Positions 41,911 through 49,470 of a stretch of DNA of 64,000 nucleotides are shown piece by piece (positions within the stretch are counted from its first letter, which is position 1; the number at the start of each line of letters is the position of its first letter). The stretch comes from Noviherbaspirillum cavernae. Lineage in GTDB: Bacteria > Pseudomonadota > Gammaproteobacteria > Burkholderiales > Burkholderiaceae_D. Both the position numbers and the translations under genes were made by a program. The notes beneath the pieces are model-generated. The model searched no databases, was not told where the DNA came from, and was given only the letters and a program-made list of their open reading frames with translations. The stretch is taken from assembly GCF_003590875.1 (NCBI RefSeq), contig NZ_QYUN01000002.1, positions 62,001 to 126,000 of the forward strand. Reading direction: 5' to 3'.

Positions 41911-42666
41911 CTACTTCCCTCCTTTCGGCGCGCCCGGCTTTTGCGCGGGCGGCATGCTGCGATGCATATGGATCACGCCGCGATTGTCCTGCCCCATGCT
42001 CATCGGCGCGCGCGTGAACGCGATGCCGTGCTGATCCACCAGCTCATAGTAGGACGCATAGGCGCCGGGGAAGCCGATCATTTTCCACGCCGCCATATCC
42101 TTGTTGCCGCCATAGACGGGATCGCTGAAAAACCCTTCGACCGTCAGCGCCAGCAAGGATTCAAAGAAAACCCGGGACGGCACGCCGTTCAAATCCAGCG
42201 TTCCTGTCTGCAAGGATTTCAGATAGGCGTCCTGTTCTTCGGCGGCAAGCCTGGCAAGCGCCGGGACGCCGCGCTTGCCGAGGTCGGTGCGGATGCCGCG
42301 CAATGCATTGCGGAACAGTTCTGCTGGCGTGAAAGGCAATTGATAGCCCTGCGTCACTTCGCCCTCGCGCCACGGACCGTTGCGGTACAGGCGCTCGCCC
42401 GCGCCCCATGCGCCGCCGAGTTGCTTGTCGATATAGTTCGGCACACCCGCCGCCAGCGCGCCGGGACCGTTCTCGTCGGCAGGGATCAGACGCTCGACGG
42501 CCGTCTCGATGAAATTCGCTTCATCCGGTTTGAAAAAAATATACGGTGGCGGGCGCGTTGCCTGTGCCTGCGCTGCGCCGGTCTTGAGGGCATGCGCTTC
42601 CGCCGCAGTCGCGGCCAGGGCCGCGCCGGCGGCCTTGAAAAACGAACGTCGTGAAATCTTGTCCAT
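41911..42666 (-). CDS. Gluconate 2-dehydrogenase subunit 3-type protein (Tat-exported small subunit)
   Basis: A 251-residue protein from ATG 42666 with GGAG 6 nt upstream; the longer frame to 42750 is unlikely. The N-terminal MDKISRRSFFKAAGAALAAT is a Tat signal (SRRSFFK). The rest is helical with FKPDEANFIETAVERLIPAD, NYIDKQLGGAWG, and GFFSDPVYGGNKDMAAWKMI followed by GFPGAYASY, all characteristic of this small subunit family. It forms a complex with the GMC large subunit and carries it across the membrane. Start of an operon: subunit 3, GMC, cytochrome c, HiPIP. Confidence 0.92.
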   Translation of the reverse strand: MDKISRRSFFKAAGAALAATAAEAHALKTGAAQAQATRPPPYIFFKPDEANFIETAVERLIPADENGPGALAAGVPNYIDKQLGGAWGAGERLYRNGPWREGEVTQGYQLPFTPAELFRNALRGIRTDLGKRGVPALARLAAEEQDAYLKSLQTGTLDLNGVPSRVFFESLLALTVEGFFSDPVYGGNKDMAAWKMIGFPGAYASYYELVDQHGIAFTRAPMSMGQDNRGVIHMHRSMPPAQKPGAPKGGK

Positions 42667-43150
42667 GCTGAACTCCGGTGAAGGCCGGCATCGGTGAATG
42701 ACAAGAGAAGCAAGTTGCATTCCGCGTTGGCCGTACTGTGCATCCGGCATGTTCCAGGCGGCGGAAAGGGAGGCGTTTCTGCTTACATCATGCTCCAGCG
42801 CAAGGGATTGCCGTCGCGGTCGGTGATCCTGGTCAGCTCGGTATAGATGCGCGCGATGTCCTTGCCGGCATGGTGCGTCGGCGCATTGCGGGCCATGCGC
42901 GGGTTGCGGCCATCAAGCTGGTCTGTGTGGCATGGAGTTGCGTTTTTGCACGATACGTCGGGAATGTGACAGCCGTATTTCTTTGCAACAGGTGTTGCAT
43001 GCCCACTGCCGAGCGGATTAGCCGCGGGGCGGCAAATATTTTTGCATCGCCACAGAGACAGCCTGAAACTTTTTGCATGCCGGCACATCGCAGGTTTACC
43101 GGAACACGAATGATGCAAACATCTTCCCTCGACCTCACCGGAGAAACCGA
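42667..43150. other. 484-bp gap without a confident gene
   Basis: Divergent spacer between the small subunit of the GMC complex and a small acidic protein. A 111-residue reverse frame (42783-43118) has no ribosome site. Only its last ~40 residues (NPRMARNAPTHHAGKDIARI and on) look protein-like, so it may be a gene remnant. I see no clear promoter motif or repeat. Confidence 0.45.
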
Positions 43151-43444
43151 ATGGCGAATCTCAGCAGAAGCATAGGCAAAAAGCCGAAGAAACACGCCGC
43201 ACCACTTCCTTCATCGCCCGGGCGTGACTCACGTTCAGTGACGCCGAAGGATGTGACTGCGGATGAGGCGACCGCGCAAGATGTGATGGAACGTAATCTG
43301 AGTTCGGCAGATGCCGATCAGCGCATGGAAGACTTGCTGGACGATTCGGTCGAGGCAACTTTCCCCGCCAGCGATCCGATCGCGATCACCTTGCCGCACC
43401 GGAAACGGCCGGCGAAGGGACCGCTGAAGCCGCAGAAGTATTAG
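43151..43444 (+). CDS. Small acidic protein with a DDSVEATFPASDP tail motif
   Basis: A 97-residue protein starting after GGAGAAACCG. The N-terminal part is basic and low-complexity, the middle is acidic (VTADEATAQDVMERNL), and the C-terminal DLLDDSVEATFPASDPIAIT is a motif that recurs at the ends of many small uncharacterised proteobacterial proteins. No signal peptide or membrane segment. Function is unknown. It is convergent with aroG. Confidence 0.65.
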   Translation: MANLSRSIGKKPKKHAAPLPSSPGRDSRSVTPKDVTADEATAQDVMERNLSSADADQRMEDLLDDSVEATFPASDPIAITLPHRKRPAKGPLKPQKY

Positions 43445-43537
43445 TTGATCATGCAGATGATCATGCGCGCTGCCTGAGAACCTGCGCCGGCCGTCGCGCC
43501 GGCTGCGCGAGTGCGAACCGGGCGCAGGGAGAAAGGA

Positions 43538-44611
43538 TCATGCCTGACGTTCGCGGATAACGCCGCGCAACAAGGCATCCGCGTCGCGGATCATCTTTTC
43601 GGTGGTGTCCCAGCCGACGCAACCGTCGGTCACCGAGCAGCCGTACTTCAGCTGCGACAGGTCGTCGGGAATGGCCTGCTTGCCGGCCACGAGGTTCGAC
43701 TCGATCATCACGCCCACCAGCGACTTGTTGCCGAGCCGGACCTGGTTCACCACATCGGCCATCACCAGCGGCTGCAATTCCGGATTCTTGAAACTGTTTG
43801 CGTGCGAGCAATCGACCACGATATTGGCCGGCAGCTTCGCCTTCGCCAGCGCCTGTTCCGCCATCGCCACCGACACCGTGTCGTAGTTCGGGCGGCCGTC
43901 GCCACCGCGCAGCACCACATGGCCATAGGGATTGCCGCTGGTGCGCACGATCGCGACGCGGCCCTGGCCGTTGATGCCGAGGAAGGAATGTGGATGCGAG
44001 GCCGACAGGATCGCATTGACCGCGATGCCGATATCGCCGTCGGTGCCGTTCTTGAAGCCCACCGGTGTCGATAGGCCCGACGACATTTCGCGATGCGTCT
44101 GCGACTCGGTGGTGCGCGCGCCGATCGCGGTCCACGCGATCAGGTCGCCGAGGTATTGCGGCGAAATCGGATCGAGCGCCTCGGTCGCCGTCGGCAAGCC
44201 GAGTTCGCTCACGTCGAGCAGGAACTTGCGCGCATTCTCCATGCCGCGATCGACGTGGAAGGAGTCATCCATGTCGGGGTCGTTGATGTAGCCCTTCCAG
44301 CCGGTCGTGGTGCGCGGCTTCTCGAAATAGACGCGCATCACCAACAGCAGCGTGTCCTGCACTTCATCCTGCAGCGCCTTCAGCCGGCGCGCATAGTCGA
44401 GCCCCGCGACCGGATCGTGGATCGAGCAGGGCCCGACCACTGCGAACAGGCGCGGATCCTTGCGATCCAGAATGTTGCGCAGCGCCTCGCGCCCGCGCAT
44501 GACAGCAGCGCCCGCCTGGTCCGACAAGGGCAGGCGCGCATGCAGCTCCTCCGGCGTCGGCATGGAGTCGAAGGAGGTTACGTTGACGTTTTCGATGTTG
44601 AAGGTGGTCAT
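43538..44611 (-). CDS. aroG: Class I 3-deoxy-7-phosphoheptulonate (DAHP) synthase
   Basis: A 357-residue enzyme joining phosphoenolpyruvate and erythrose-4-phosphate in the first step of aromatic amino acid synthesis. Motifs: FAVVGPCSIHDPVAGLDYAR, MRVYFEKPRTTTGWKGYIND, the ARTTESQTHREMSSGLS segment, FKNGTDGD, and VDCSHANSFKNPE with metal-binding Cys and His residues. Length and motifs match the E. coli AroF/G/H type, which is feedback-controlled by one aromatic amino acid. Which isoform cannot be read; the symbol aroG is generic. It stands alone beside the RNA repair operon. Confidence 0.93.
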   Translation of the reverse strand: MTTFNIENVNVTSFDSMPTPEELHARLPLSDQAGAAVMRGREALRNILDRKDPRLFAVVGPCSIHDPVAGLDYARRLKALQDEVQDTLLLVMRVYFEKPRTTTGWKGYINDPDMDDSFHVDRGMENARKFLLDVSELGLPTATEALDPISPQYLGDLIAWTAIGARTTESQTHREMSSGLSTPVGFKNGTDGDIGIAVNAILSASHPHSFLGINGQGRVAIVRTSGNPYGHVVLRGGDGRPNYDTVSVAMAEQALAKAKLPANIVVDCSHANSFKNPELQPLVMADVVNQVRLGNKSLVGVMIESNLVAGKQAIPDDLSQLKYGCSVTDGCVGWDTTEKMIRDADALLRGVIRERQA

Positions 44612-44798
44612 GGTCGGTTGTGTCGGAAGAATCGGAAGAGTCGGGGAGGAAAGCTGCCTGCGCGAAGGCGGACAAAGCCGACAGTGTAGCGTTTACGCCG
44701 TTACGGCCATGCCCCGCCCCTGCAAAACGCAGCGCAGGAGCGGTTCGACGACGCATTCATCGGCATGCGATCAGATTGTTTTTTGATCGCACATGCCC

Positions 44799-45821
44799 TC
44801 ATCGCTTTGCCATGACGCAAGTGCTGATGCCCCCGTTCTCACCGAAGCTCACGGATACCGGCAGGAAGTATTCGATCACTTGCGCATTCGTCTTTGCATG
44901 CATCGAGATGCGCGCGGTCGTGAAACACCCGCCGCCCGCCAGCGCCATCGGCAGCATGAGCTGATCCGCAAGATATTCGCCGACGGCCGCATGCGAGGCG
45001 ATGTAGTGCCGTGCCTGCTGCAGCGCATGGCGCGCGACCGCTTCCGCGCGCACCGACTTTTCGCCGAATCCGCTGAACACCTCGATCACATGCTCGTAGT
45101 CGAGCGTGATCAGCAAGGCATTGCCCGGCCCCTGCTCTCCAGGAAGCGTGCGTACCAGCAACTGCGACGCATCCCAGCCCATGCCGGTGCCGACGCATTC
45201 GAGTTCGCGCCTGGCGACGCCGGGCGGCACGCCGGCGATGAAGCACTCGGCATATGCCGCCTTGCGCTCGCCGCGCGACATCAGTTCGAGCGGACGCAAT
45301 TGCGCGCATGGCTGCACGTGCGCCACGACCTCGCCGCCGCCGGCCGGATAGAAGCCGAAGCGCTCCAGCCGGATGTCGAGCGTCGCGCCCATCTTCGTCA
45401 GTGCGCGGCAATAGGCGCGTTGCAGAAACTGGGCGGGCGGGGCCAGCGGATTGTGCGTGCCGCCGCTGACATGCACCGTCGCCGGCGTATCCGCGAACAG
45501 CAGGGCCGGCAACAGCGTTTGCAGCACCAGCGTGCAGCTCCCCGCGGTGCCGATCGCGAATCGGTACGCGCCGCCCCTGATGGCCTTCGGCGCGAAGCTC
45601 AATGCCCGCGAGCCGACCGCTGCACCGGCAACTTCGGCATCGCAGACCTGCGCCGCAGCCTGCACGGCAACCAGATGCTGCCGCATCAAGCCGGGTTTGG
45701 CGCGGTTGGCGCGAATGTTGCGGATGCAAAACGGCTGGCCGGTGATCATCGACAGCGTCAAGGCCGTGCGCAGGATCTGGCCGCCGCCTTCTCCCATCGA
45801 TCCATCCAGTTCAATCATCAT
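44799..45821 (-). CDS. rtcA: RNA 3'-terminal phosphate cyclase
   Basis: About 340 residues from ATG 45821 (AGGAAAG 12 nt upstream); the frame opens with a TTG at 45851. It starts MMIELDGSMGEGGGQILRTA, the family N-terminus with the ELDG..GEGGGQ nucleotide-site loop. Further features are HVSGGTHNPLAPPAQFLQRA and the C-terminal LPMALAGGGCFTTARISMHA, followed by TNAQVIEYFLP. RtcA turns 3'-phosphate or 2'-phosphate RNA ends into 2',3'-cyclic phosphates through an adenylylated His, making substrates for RtcB. It is last in the ro60 - Y RNA - rtcB - rtcA operon. Confidence 0.95.
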   Translation of the reverse strand: MMIELDGSMGEGGGQILRTALTLSMITGQPFCIRNIRANRAKPGLMRQHLVAVQAAAQVCDAEVAGAAVGSRALSFAPKAIRGGAYRFAIGTAGSCTLVLQTLLPALLFADTPATVHVSGGTHNPLAPPAQFLQRAYCRALTKMGATLDIRLERFGFYPAGGGEVVAHVQPCAQLRPLELMSRGERKAAYAECFIAGVPPGVARRELECVGTGMGWDASQLLVRTLPGEQGPGNALLITLDYEHVIEVFSGFGEKSVRAEAVARHALQQARHYIASHAAVGEYLADQLMLPMALAGGGCFTTARISMHAKTNAQVIEYFLPVSVSFGENGGISTCVMAKR

Positions 45822-45920
45822 CTTCTTCTTGTTCTTTCCTGTTGCAATCAAATCGCCGGCCGCGCATGGCAGGCTAGCCCATGCATGGCCGGTGGCAGGT
45901 ATTTCACGGGTGGCGGATGC

Positions 45921-45947
45921 GCAGCATCAGCCTCGCAGCATCAGCCT
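45921..45947. repeat. Tandem 14-bp duplication at the 3' end of rtcB
   Basis: GCAGCATCAGCCT occurs at 45921-45933 and again at 45935-45947, the second copy containing the rtcB stop. Probably a recent slippage event in the 119-bp rtcB-rtcA spacer. Confidence 0.8.
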
Positions 45948-47176
45948 TTCACGCACACCACCTGCTTCAGGGTATGCACGACTTCTACCAGATCGCGTTG
46001 CGCCTCCATCACTGCATCGATGTCCTTGTATGCCATCGGGATCTCGTCGATCACATCGGCATCCTTGCGGCATTCCACGCCTGCGGTCGCCCTGACCTGG
46101 TCATCGACCGTGAAGCGGCGTTTCGCCTCGGTGCGGCTCATCGCGCGCCCGGCGCCGTGGCTGCAGCTGTGGAAGCTTTCCGGGTTGCCCTTGCCGCGCA
46201 CGATGTAGCTGCTGGTCCCCATCGAACCCGGAATGATGCCGAGCTCGCCGGCGCGCGCCGACACCGCGCCCTTGCGCGTCACCAGCACATCCTTGCCGAA
46301 GTGGCGTTCCTTCTGCACGTAGTTGTGATGGCAATTCACCGCTTCCACATGCGTCTCGAACGGTTTCGTGATCACCGTGCGCACCGAGGCGATCAGGTTC
46401 TGCATCATCACTTCACGGTTCATGCGCGCAAACCTTTGCGCCCAGCCCACCGCCTCGACGTAGTCGTCGTAATGCCTTGTGCCTTCCGGCAGGTAGGCGA
46501 GGTCCTGGTCCGGCAGGTTGATGAAGTGCGTGCGCATGTCCTGCTTCGCCAGCTCGATGAAATGCGTGCCGATCGCATTGCCGACGCCGCGCGAACCCGA
46601 GTGCAGCATGAACCACACGAAGCCCTGTTCATCCAGGCAGATTTCGATGAAGTGGTTGCCGGACCCGAGCGTTCCCAGATGCTTGTAGTTGTTGGTGTTC
46701 CTCAGCTTCGGCGTCTTGTTGCAAATGGCATCGAATTCATCCTTCAATTGCGTCCAGGCAGCATTGACCGGCTGCGGCGGCCTATCCCAGGAACCCTTGT
46801 CGCGCCCCTTGAAGCCGCGCGTCTTGGGCGACATGCCATGCGGCACCGCTTTTTCGATCGCGCTGCGCAGCGGTCCCAGGTTGTCCGGCAGGTCCTTGGC
46901 CGTCAAGGTGGTTTTCGCTGCCATCATGCCGCAACCGATGTCCACGCCGACCGCCGCCGGAATGATCGCGCCGAGCGTCGGGATCACGCTGCCAATCGTC
47001 GAACCCTTGCCCAGATGCACATCCGGCATGGCCGCAACATGCTTGTAGATGAACGGCATCCGCGCGATATTGGCCAGCTGGCGCTTCGCTTCCTCTTCCA
47101 CCGGCACACCCCTGGTCCACATCTTGACCGGACGGCCGCCTTCGATAGTCAGCACATCGTATGTTTCGTGTTTCAT
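45941..47176 (-). CDS. rtcB: RNA 3'-phosphate/2',3'-cyclic-phosphate to 5'-OH ligase
   Basis: A 411-residue protein from ATG 47176 (MKHETYDVL); the frame continues upstream into the Y RNA array but that is not protein. Motifs of RtcB: AAVGVDIGCGMMA with the Mn-binding Asp and Cys, GTLGSGNHFIEICLDEQGFV, HSGSRGVGN, HHNYVQKE, and FHSCSHGAGRAMSR with the guanylylated His. It joins broken RNA ends, notably tRNA halves, using GTP and Mn. It lies 28 bp after the last Y RNA unit and upstream of rtcA. Expression should need sigma-54 and RtcR. Confidence 0.96.
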   Translation of the reverse strand: MKHETYDVLTIEGGRPVKMWTRGVPVEEEAKRQLANIARMPFIYKHVAAMPDVHLGKGSTIGSVIPTLGAIIPAAVGVDIGCGMMAAKTTLTAKDLPDNLGPLRSAIEKAVPHGMSPKTRGFKGRDKGSWDRPPQPVNAAWTQLKDEFDAICNKTPKLRNTNNYKHLGTLGSGNHFIEICLDEQGFVWFMLHSGSRGVGNAIGTHFIELAKQDMRTHFINLPDQDLAYLPEGTRHYDDYVEAVGWAQRFARMNREVMMQNLIASVRTVITKPFETHVEAVNCHHNYVQKERHFGKDVLVTRKGAVSARAGELGIIPGSMGTSSYIVRGKGNPESFHSCSHGAGRAMSRTEAKRRFTVDDQVRATAGVECRKDADVIDEIPMAYKDIDAVMEAQRDLVEVVHTLKQVVCVKG

Positions 47177-47204
47177 GATCTTCTCTTCTTCAATGTACCG
47201 GGGC

Positions 47205-47322
47205 GATGACAAGTGGCGATGAAATCCTTGCTGAGCTATTGGCTTGCGCCAACCCGGATTCGAACCGGGGACGGCCGAAGCGGACTTCGGTGCTCTACCA
47301 TGTAATTCCATCTGCATTCATC
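47205..47322 (-). ncRNA. Y RNA-like unit 5: tRNA-like body permuted within the D-loop
   Basis: Read on the - strand. Ro60-type stem: GATG (5') pairs with CATC (3'); AATGC faces TTGT; a second helix GATGGAA pairs with TTTCATC; bulged TTA; CAT follows. The cargo starts with GGTAGAGC, the 3' half of a D-arm. Next come a 6-bp hairpin CCGAAG-TCCG-CTTCGG in the anticodon-arm position (UNCG-type loop), then the T-arm CCCGG-TTCGAAT-CCGGG, then a short acceptor stem TTGGC-GCAA-GCCAA closed by a GNRA loop. It ends with TAGCTCAGC, the 5' half of a D-arm. The RNA is therefore opened in the D-loop instead of the anticodon arm. It lies 28 bp upstream of rtcB. Confidence 0.8.
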
Positions 47323-47331
47323 AAAAAAATC

Positions 47332-47472
47332 GGCGACAAGAGTGGTGAAACGGTGTGCGGTTTCCCGCACGGCGCTCTTCCGCTTGAGCTACGGCGACGT
47401 TGATTTGCCACCGGCGGGATTCGAACCCGCAACCTCCTCATTACAAGTGATGTAGTTCCACCGGCATTCGCC
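47332..47472 (-). ncRNA. Y RNA-like unit 4: permuted tRNA-like body with a tRNA-Thr-like loop
   Basis: Outer stem GGCG/CGCC, AATGC facing TTGT, inner helix GGTGG/CCACT, bulged CTA. The cargo includes TCA-CTTGTAA-TGA, which reads like the anticodon arm of tRNA-Thr(UGU), then the T-arm GCGGG-TTCGAAT-CCCGC. A 7-bp acceptor stem CGGTGGC/GTCGCCG (two G-U pairs) follows, closed by AAATCAAC. After it come TA and a full D-arm GCTC-AAGCGGAA-GAGC. A 6-bp hairpin GTGCGG-GAAA-CCGCAC then follows before the 3' Ro-stem strand. It is circularly permuted relative to tRNA, opened between the D-arm and the anticodon arm. Confidence 0.82.
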
Positions 47473-47487
47473 AAAACTGTTCAAGCG

Positions 47488-47594
47488 GCGCGACAACATT
47501 GAAAGAAACACTGCTCTACCCGCTGAGCTACGGATGCCTTTGCACCCGCCCGGATTCGAACCGGGGACACATGTAGTTCTTTCCGCATTCGCGC
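47488..47594 (-). ncRNA. Y RNA-like unit 3: canonical permuted tRNA-like (YrlA-type)
   Basis: Outer stem GCGCG/CGCGC, AATGC facing TTGT, inner helix GAAAGAA/TTCTTTC, bulged CTA, then CAT/GTG. The cargo is the T-arm CCCGG-TTCGAAT-CCGGG, then a 7-bp acceptor stem CGGGTGC/GCATCCG closed by AAAG, then TA and the D-arm GCTC-AGCGGGTA-GAGC with a GG pair able to meet the T-loop. There is no anticodon arm; the Ro60 stem takes its place. This is the architecture described for enterobacterial YrlA RNAs. Confidence 0.88.
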
Positions 47595-47610
47595 GCACAA
47601 CTCAATCCAT

Positions 47611-47707
47611 CCCGACAAGGGTGGACAGGACATTCTGCCAGACCTGTTCGGCATGGCAGGCCGGCATCGAACCGGCTTTTTCCGATGTAGTCCTGCCCGC
47701 ATTCGGG
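47611..47707 (-). ncRNA. Y RNA-like unit 2: T-arm plus hairpin, D-arm lost
   Basis: The clearest Ro-stem of the set: CCCG/CGGG, AATGC facing TTGT, GGG/CCC, CAGGA/TCCTG, bulged CTA, CAT/ATG. The cargo is a T-arm GCCGG-TTCGATG-CCGGC and then one extended hairpin (CTGCCA/TGGCAG continuing into GCC/GGT) in place of the acceptor stem. No D-arm is visible. Confidence 0.82.
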
Positions 47708-47727
47708 GTAACCATTACTTGAGCGAC

Positions 47728-47790
47728 GGCGTGACAAGAACTTGATGTGACGAAACATTGGAAAGATGTAATCACACCAGCATTCGCACC
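47728..47790 (-). ncRNA. Y RNA-like unit 1: minimal Ro60-stem without tRNA-like body
   Basis: About 63 nt. Outer stem GGTG/CGCC, AATGC facing TTGT, inner helix TGTGA/TCACA, TTA bulge region, ACAT/ATGT, closed by a short loop (CTTTCCA). It has the binding module common to the other four units and nothing else. It lies about 50 nt after the ro60 stop. Confidence 0.72.
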
Positions 47791-47841
47791 GCGCTCAAAA
47801 CCTGTTCTTCCTATCCGGATCACCCAACCCATGACCTCCTC

Positions 47842-49395
47842 CTATATTCCAATCGCCCCGATCTCGCCGACCCAGTGTGCAGGGCTCAATTGCCCAGCCG
47901 CGAAGGCCGCAACGATGTTGAATACGTCGTCCGAGAAACCGCCGATGTTCAACACATCCATGCGTTCAGCCGCCTGCGTCGTTCCGTAAGGCGCGATGTC
48001 GATGCACACCAGCTTTGCATCGGGATTGCGCTGCTTGAACGTCTCCCATTCGCGCATCGTTGCCGTCGCGCCATGGCGGGTCGCGTCCACCCATGACGCG
48101 TTGTCGGAGACGAACACGATCAGGTCGGCTTGCACCTTGTTCTTGTTCAACAGTGCCAGCGGTGCGCTGCAATTCGTGCCTCCGCCGCCGATCGCCGCCA
48201 GCTTCTGCGCATTGGTCATCACCGTATCGCGCGGATTCAGGTCAATGTTCACCACATCGTTCTCGAACGGCAGAACCGAGGTTCCCGCGTTCTTGCGCAG
48301 CATGGCGGCGGCCACTAGTGCGGCGACATCGATGCAACGCACGGCCGTCGATGCCGAAGCGCGGTAGCCGGTCACCGGCGAACTCATCGATCCCGACACG
48401 TCCGGACACACGACGACCTTGCCCGCGATCTGCGGCACGTTGGCCAGCGCGATTTCCAGCGCATCCTGCAATGCCTCGCGAATCGCCGGAGGCACTTCCT
48501 GCGTCGCCGAGCAGTACGCCGCCATCAGCTGGTACGGGAATACCCTGGCCTTCGCGATCGCCTCGGCATCGCGCAGCTTTGCGGCAATCGCTTCGGTCAT
48601 GCCGGGCAGCTGGAATACGCCGCGCCGCGCAAACGTGTTCAGGTTCATGCGCACCATCTGCCATCCGCCTTGCAAGGCGATCTGCGCCCATGCGGCGTCG
48701 GACAATTCCAGTGCGGTCAGCATCTGGAACGGCACGTCCGGCAGCGGCTGCGCGCGATCCCGCTTGTACGCTTCAAACGCTTTCACATTCGGCGGCAGGG
48801 CATCGGCGTTGTGCGGCTTGCCGATCAGCCAGGCGAAGAAGGCTTCACGCCAGGCCTCGGTCGGCTTGGGGTGCACCATCTTCACGACATCCGCCAGCGA
48901 TGGCGTGTTACCGACCGCGGCCGACAGCAATGCCTTTTCCGAGGCAGTGTTCAGCCATGCCTGCACCAGTTTCTTCGGACGCGTGCCGAGTGATTTGCGA
49001 CCGACCGCGCCGGAGCGGATGATCTGCACGAAGTTGCGCAGCATCTTGCCGTTGTCGATCACGCGATCGAACACGGGCGTCAATTCGGCGGCACCTTTTG
49101 CGGCCAGCACGGCAGTCAGCAGCGCCGGCATGTCCTTCATGTAGCCGCGTTCGCGGCAGTAGATCGCGGTCTGCGCGATGAAGCGCGTATCGACCTCCTT
49201 GCTCAATTCCAGCACGGTGTCCAGTTGCGCTTCGGCGCTCGCGTAGAAGGTCGCGTTCAGGCAGCCGGTCGCTGCGTATTGCGCCAGCAGCTGTTGCGGC
49301 GGCAGTCGGTATGCCGGCGCCTGCTCGAAGTTGATCGCGTTCGCGTTCGGCAACAGTTTGCCCTTCTGGCTCCGGAACAAGTTGGCGTTTGCCAT
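47842..49395 (-). CDS. rsr: Ro60 orthologue (Rsr), TROVE plus von Willebrand A domains
   Basis: About 517 residues from the second ATG (49395, MANANLF), which stands 8 nt after AGAGGG; the ATG at 49401 is only 2 nt from it. The N-terminal TROVE HEAT-repeat ring includes YRLPPQQLLAQYAATGCLNA, TAIYCRERGYMKDMPALLTA, and LRNFVQIIRSGAVGRKSLG followed by TRPKK. The C-terminal vWA domain has the MIDAS motif VCPDVSGSMSSP and IVFVSDNASWVD. Ro60 binds Y RNAs on its outer surface and damaged or misfolded RNA ends in its ring, and guides nucleases or repair. It is first in the operon under a sigma-54 promoter. Confidence 0.95.
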   Translation of the reverse strand: MANANLFRSQKGKLLPNANAINFEQAPAYRLPPQQLLAQYAATGCLNATFYASAEAQLDTVLELSKEVDTRFIAQTAIYCRERGYMKDMPALLTAVLAAKGAAELTPVFDRVIDNGKMLRNFVQIIRSGAVGRKSLGTRPKKLVQAWLNTASEKALLSAAVGNTPSLADVVKMVHPKPTEAWREAFFAWLIGKPHNADALPPNVKAFEAYKRDRAQPLPDVPFQMLTALELSDAAWAQIALQGGWQMVRMNLNTFARRGVFQLPGMTEAIAAKLRDAEAIAKARVFPYQLMAAYCSATQEVPPAIREALQDALEIALANVPQIAGKVVVCPDVSGSMSSPVTGYRASASTAVRCIDVAALVAAAMLRKNAGTSVLPFENDVVNIDLNPRDTVMTNAQKLAAIGGGGTNCSAPLALLNKNKVQADLIVFVSDNASWVDATRHGATATMREWETFKQRNPDAKLVCIDIAPYGTTQAAERMDVLNIGGFSDDVFNIVAAFAAGQLSPAHWVGEIGAIGI

Positions 49396-49433
49396 TTTCA
49401 TTTCCCTCTTCTCGTTGGTTGTACCCTTCCTAT

Positions 49434-49449
49434 TGCAACGGGTGTGCCA
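49434..49449 (-). promoter_or_regulatory. Consensus sigma-54 promoter for the ro60-rtcBA operon
   Basis: Reading the - strand: TGGCACACCCGTTGCA, with GG and GC separated by ten bases as in the -24/-12 consensus (TGGCAC-N5-TTGCA). It lies 38 bp upstream of the ro60 ATG. RtcR, encoded divergently, is the matching sigma-54 activator. Confidence 0.92.
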
Positions 49450-49470
49450 GATGATGTACAGAGGCGAAAA

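Noticed and set aside
42783..43118. 111-residue - strand ORF
   Set aside because: No ribosome site and mostly Cys/His/Pro-rich noise; only the last ~40 residues look protein-like, so at best a remnant.
43480..43512. Palindromic GCCGGC pairs as a terminator after aroG
   Set aside because: The pairing is short and there is no T-run in either direction.
47177..47317. 47-codon N-terminal extension of rtcB
   Set aside because: Those codons lie in Y RNA unit 5 and in the leader; RtcB proteins begin near MKHETYDV.
47221..47560. Canonical tRNA genes on the - strand (GCTC-N8-GAGC D-arms and TTCGAAT T-arms)
   Set aside because: The arms occur in permuted order (T-arm, closed acceptor stem, D-arm), with no normal anticodon arm between D and T arms and no free acceptor ends. 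The Y RNA-like model explains every unit.
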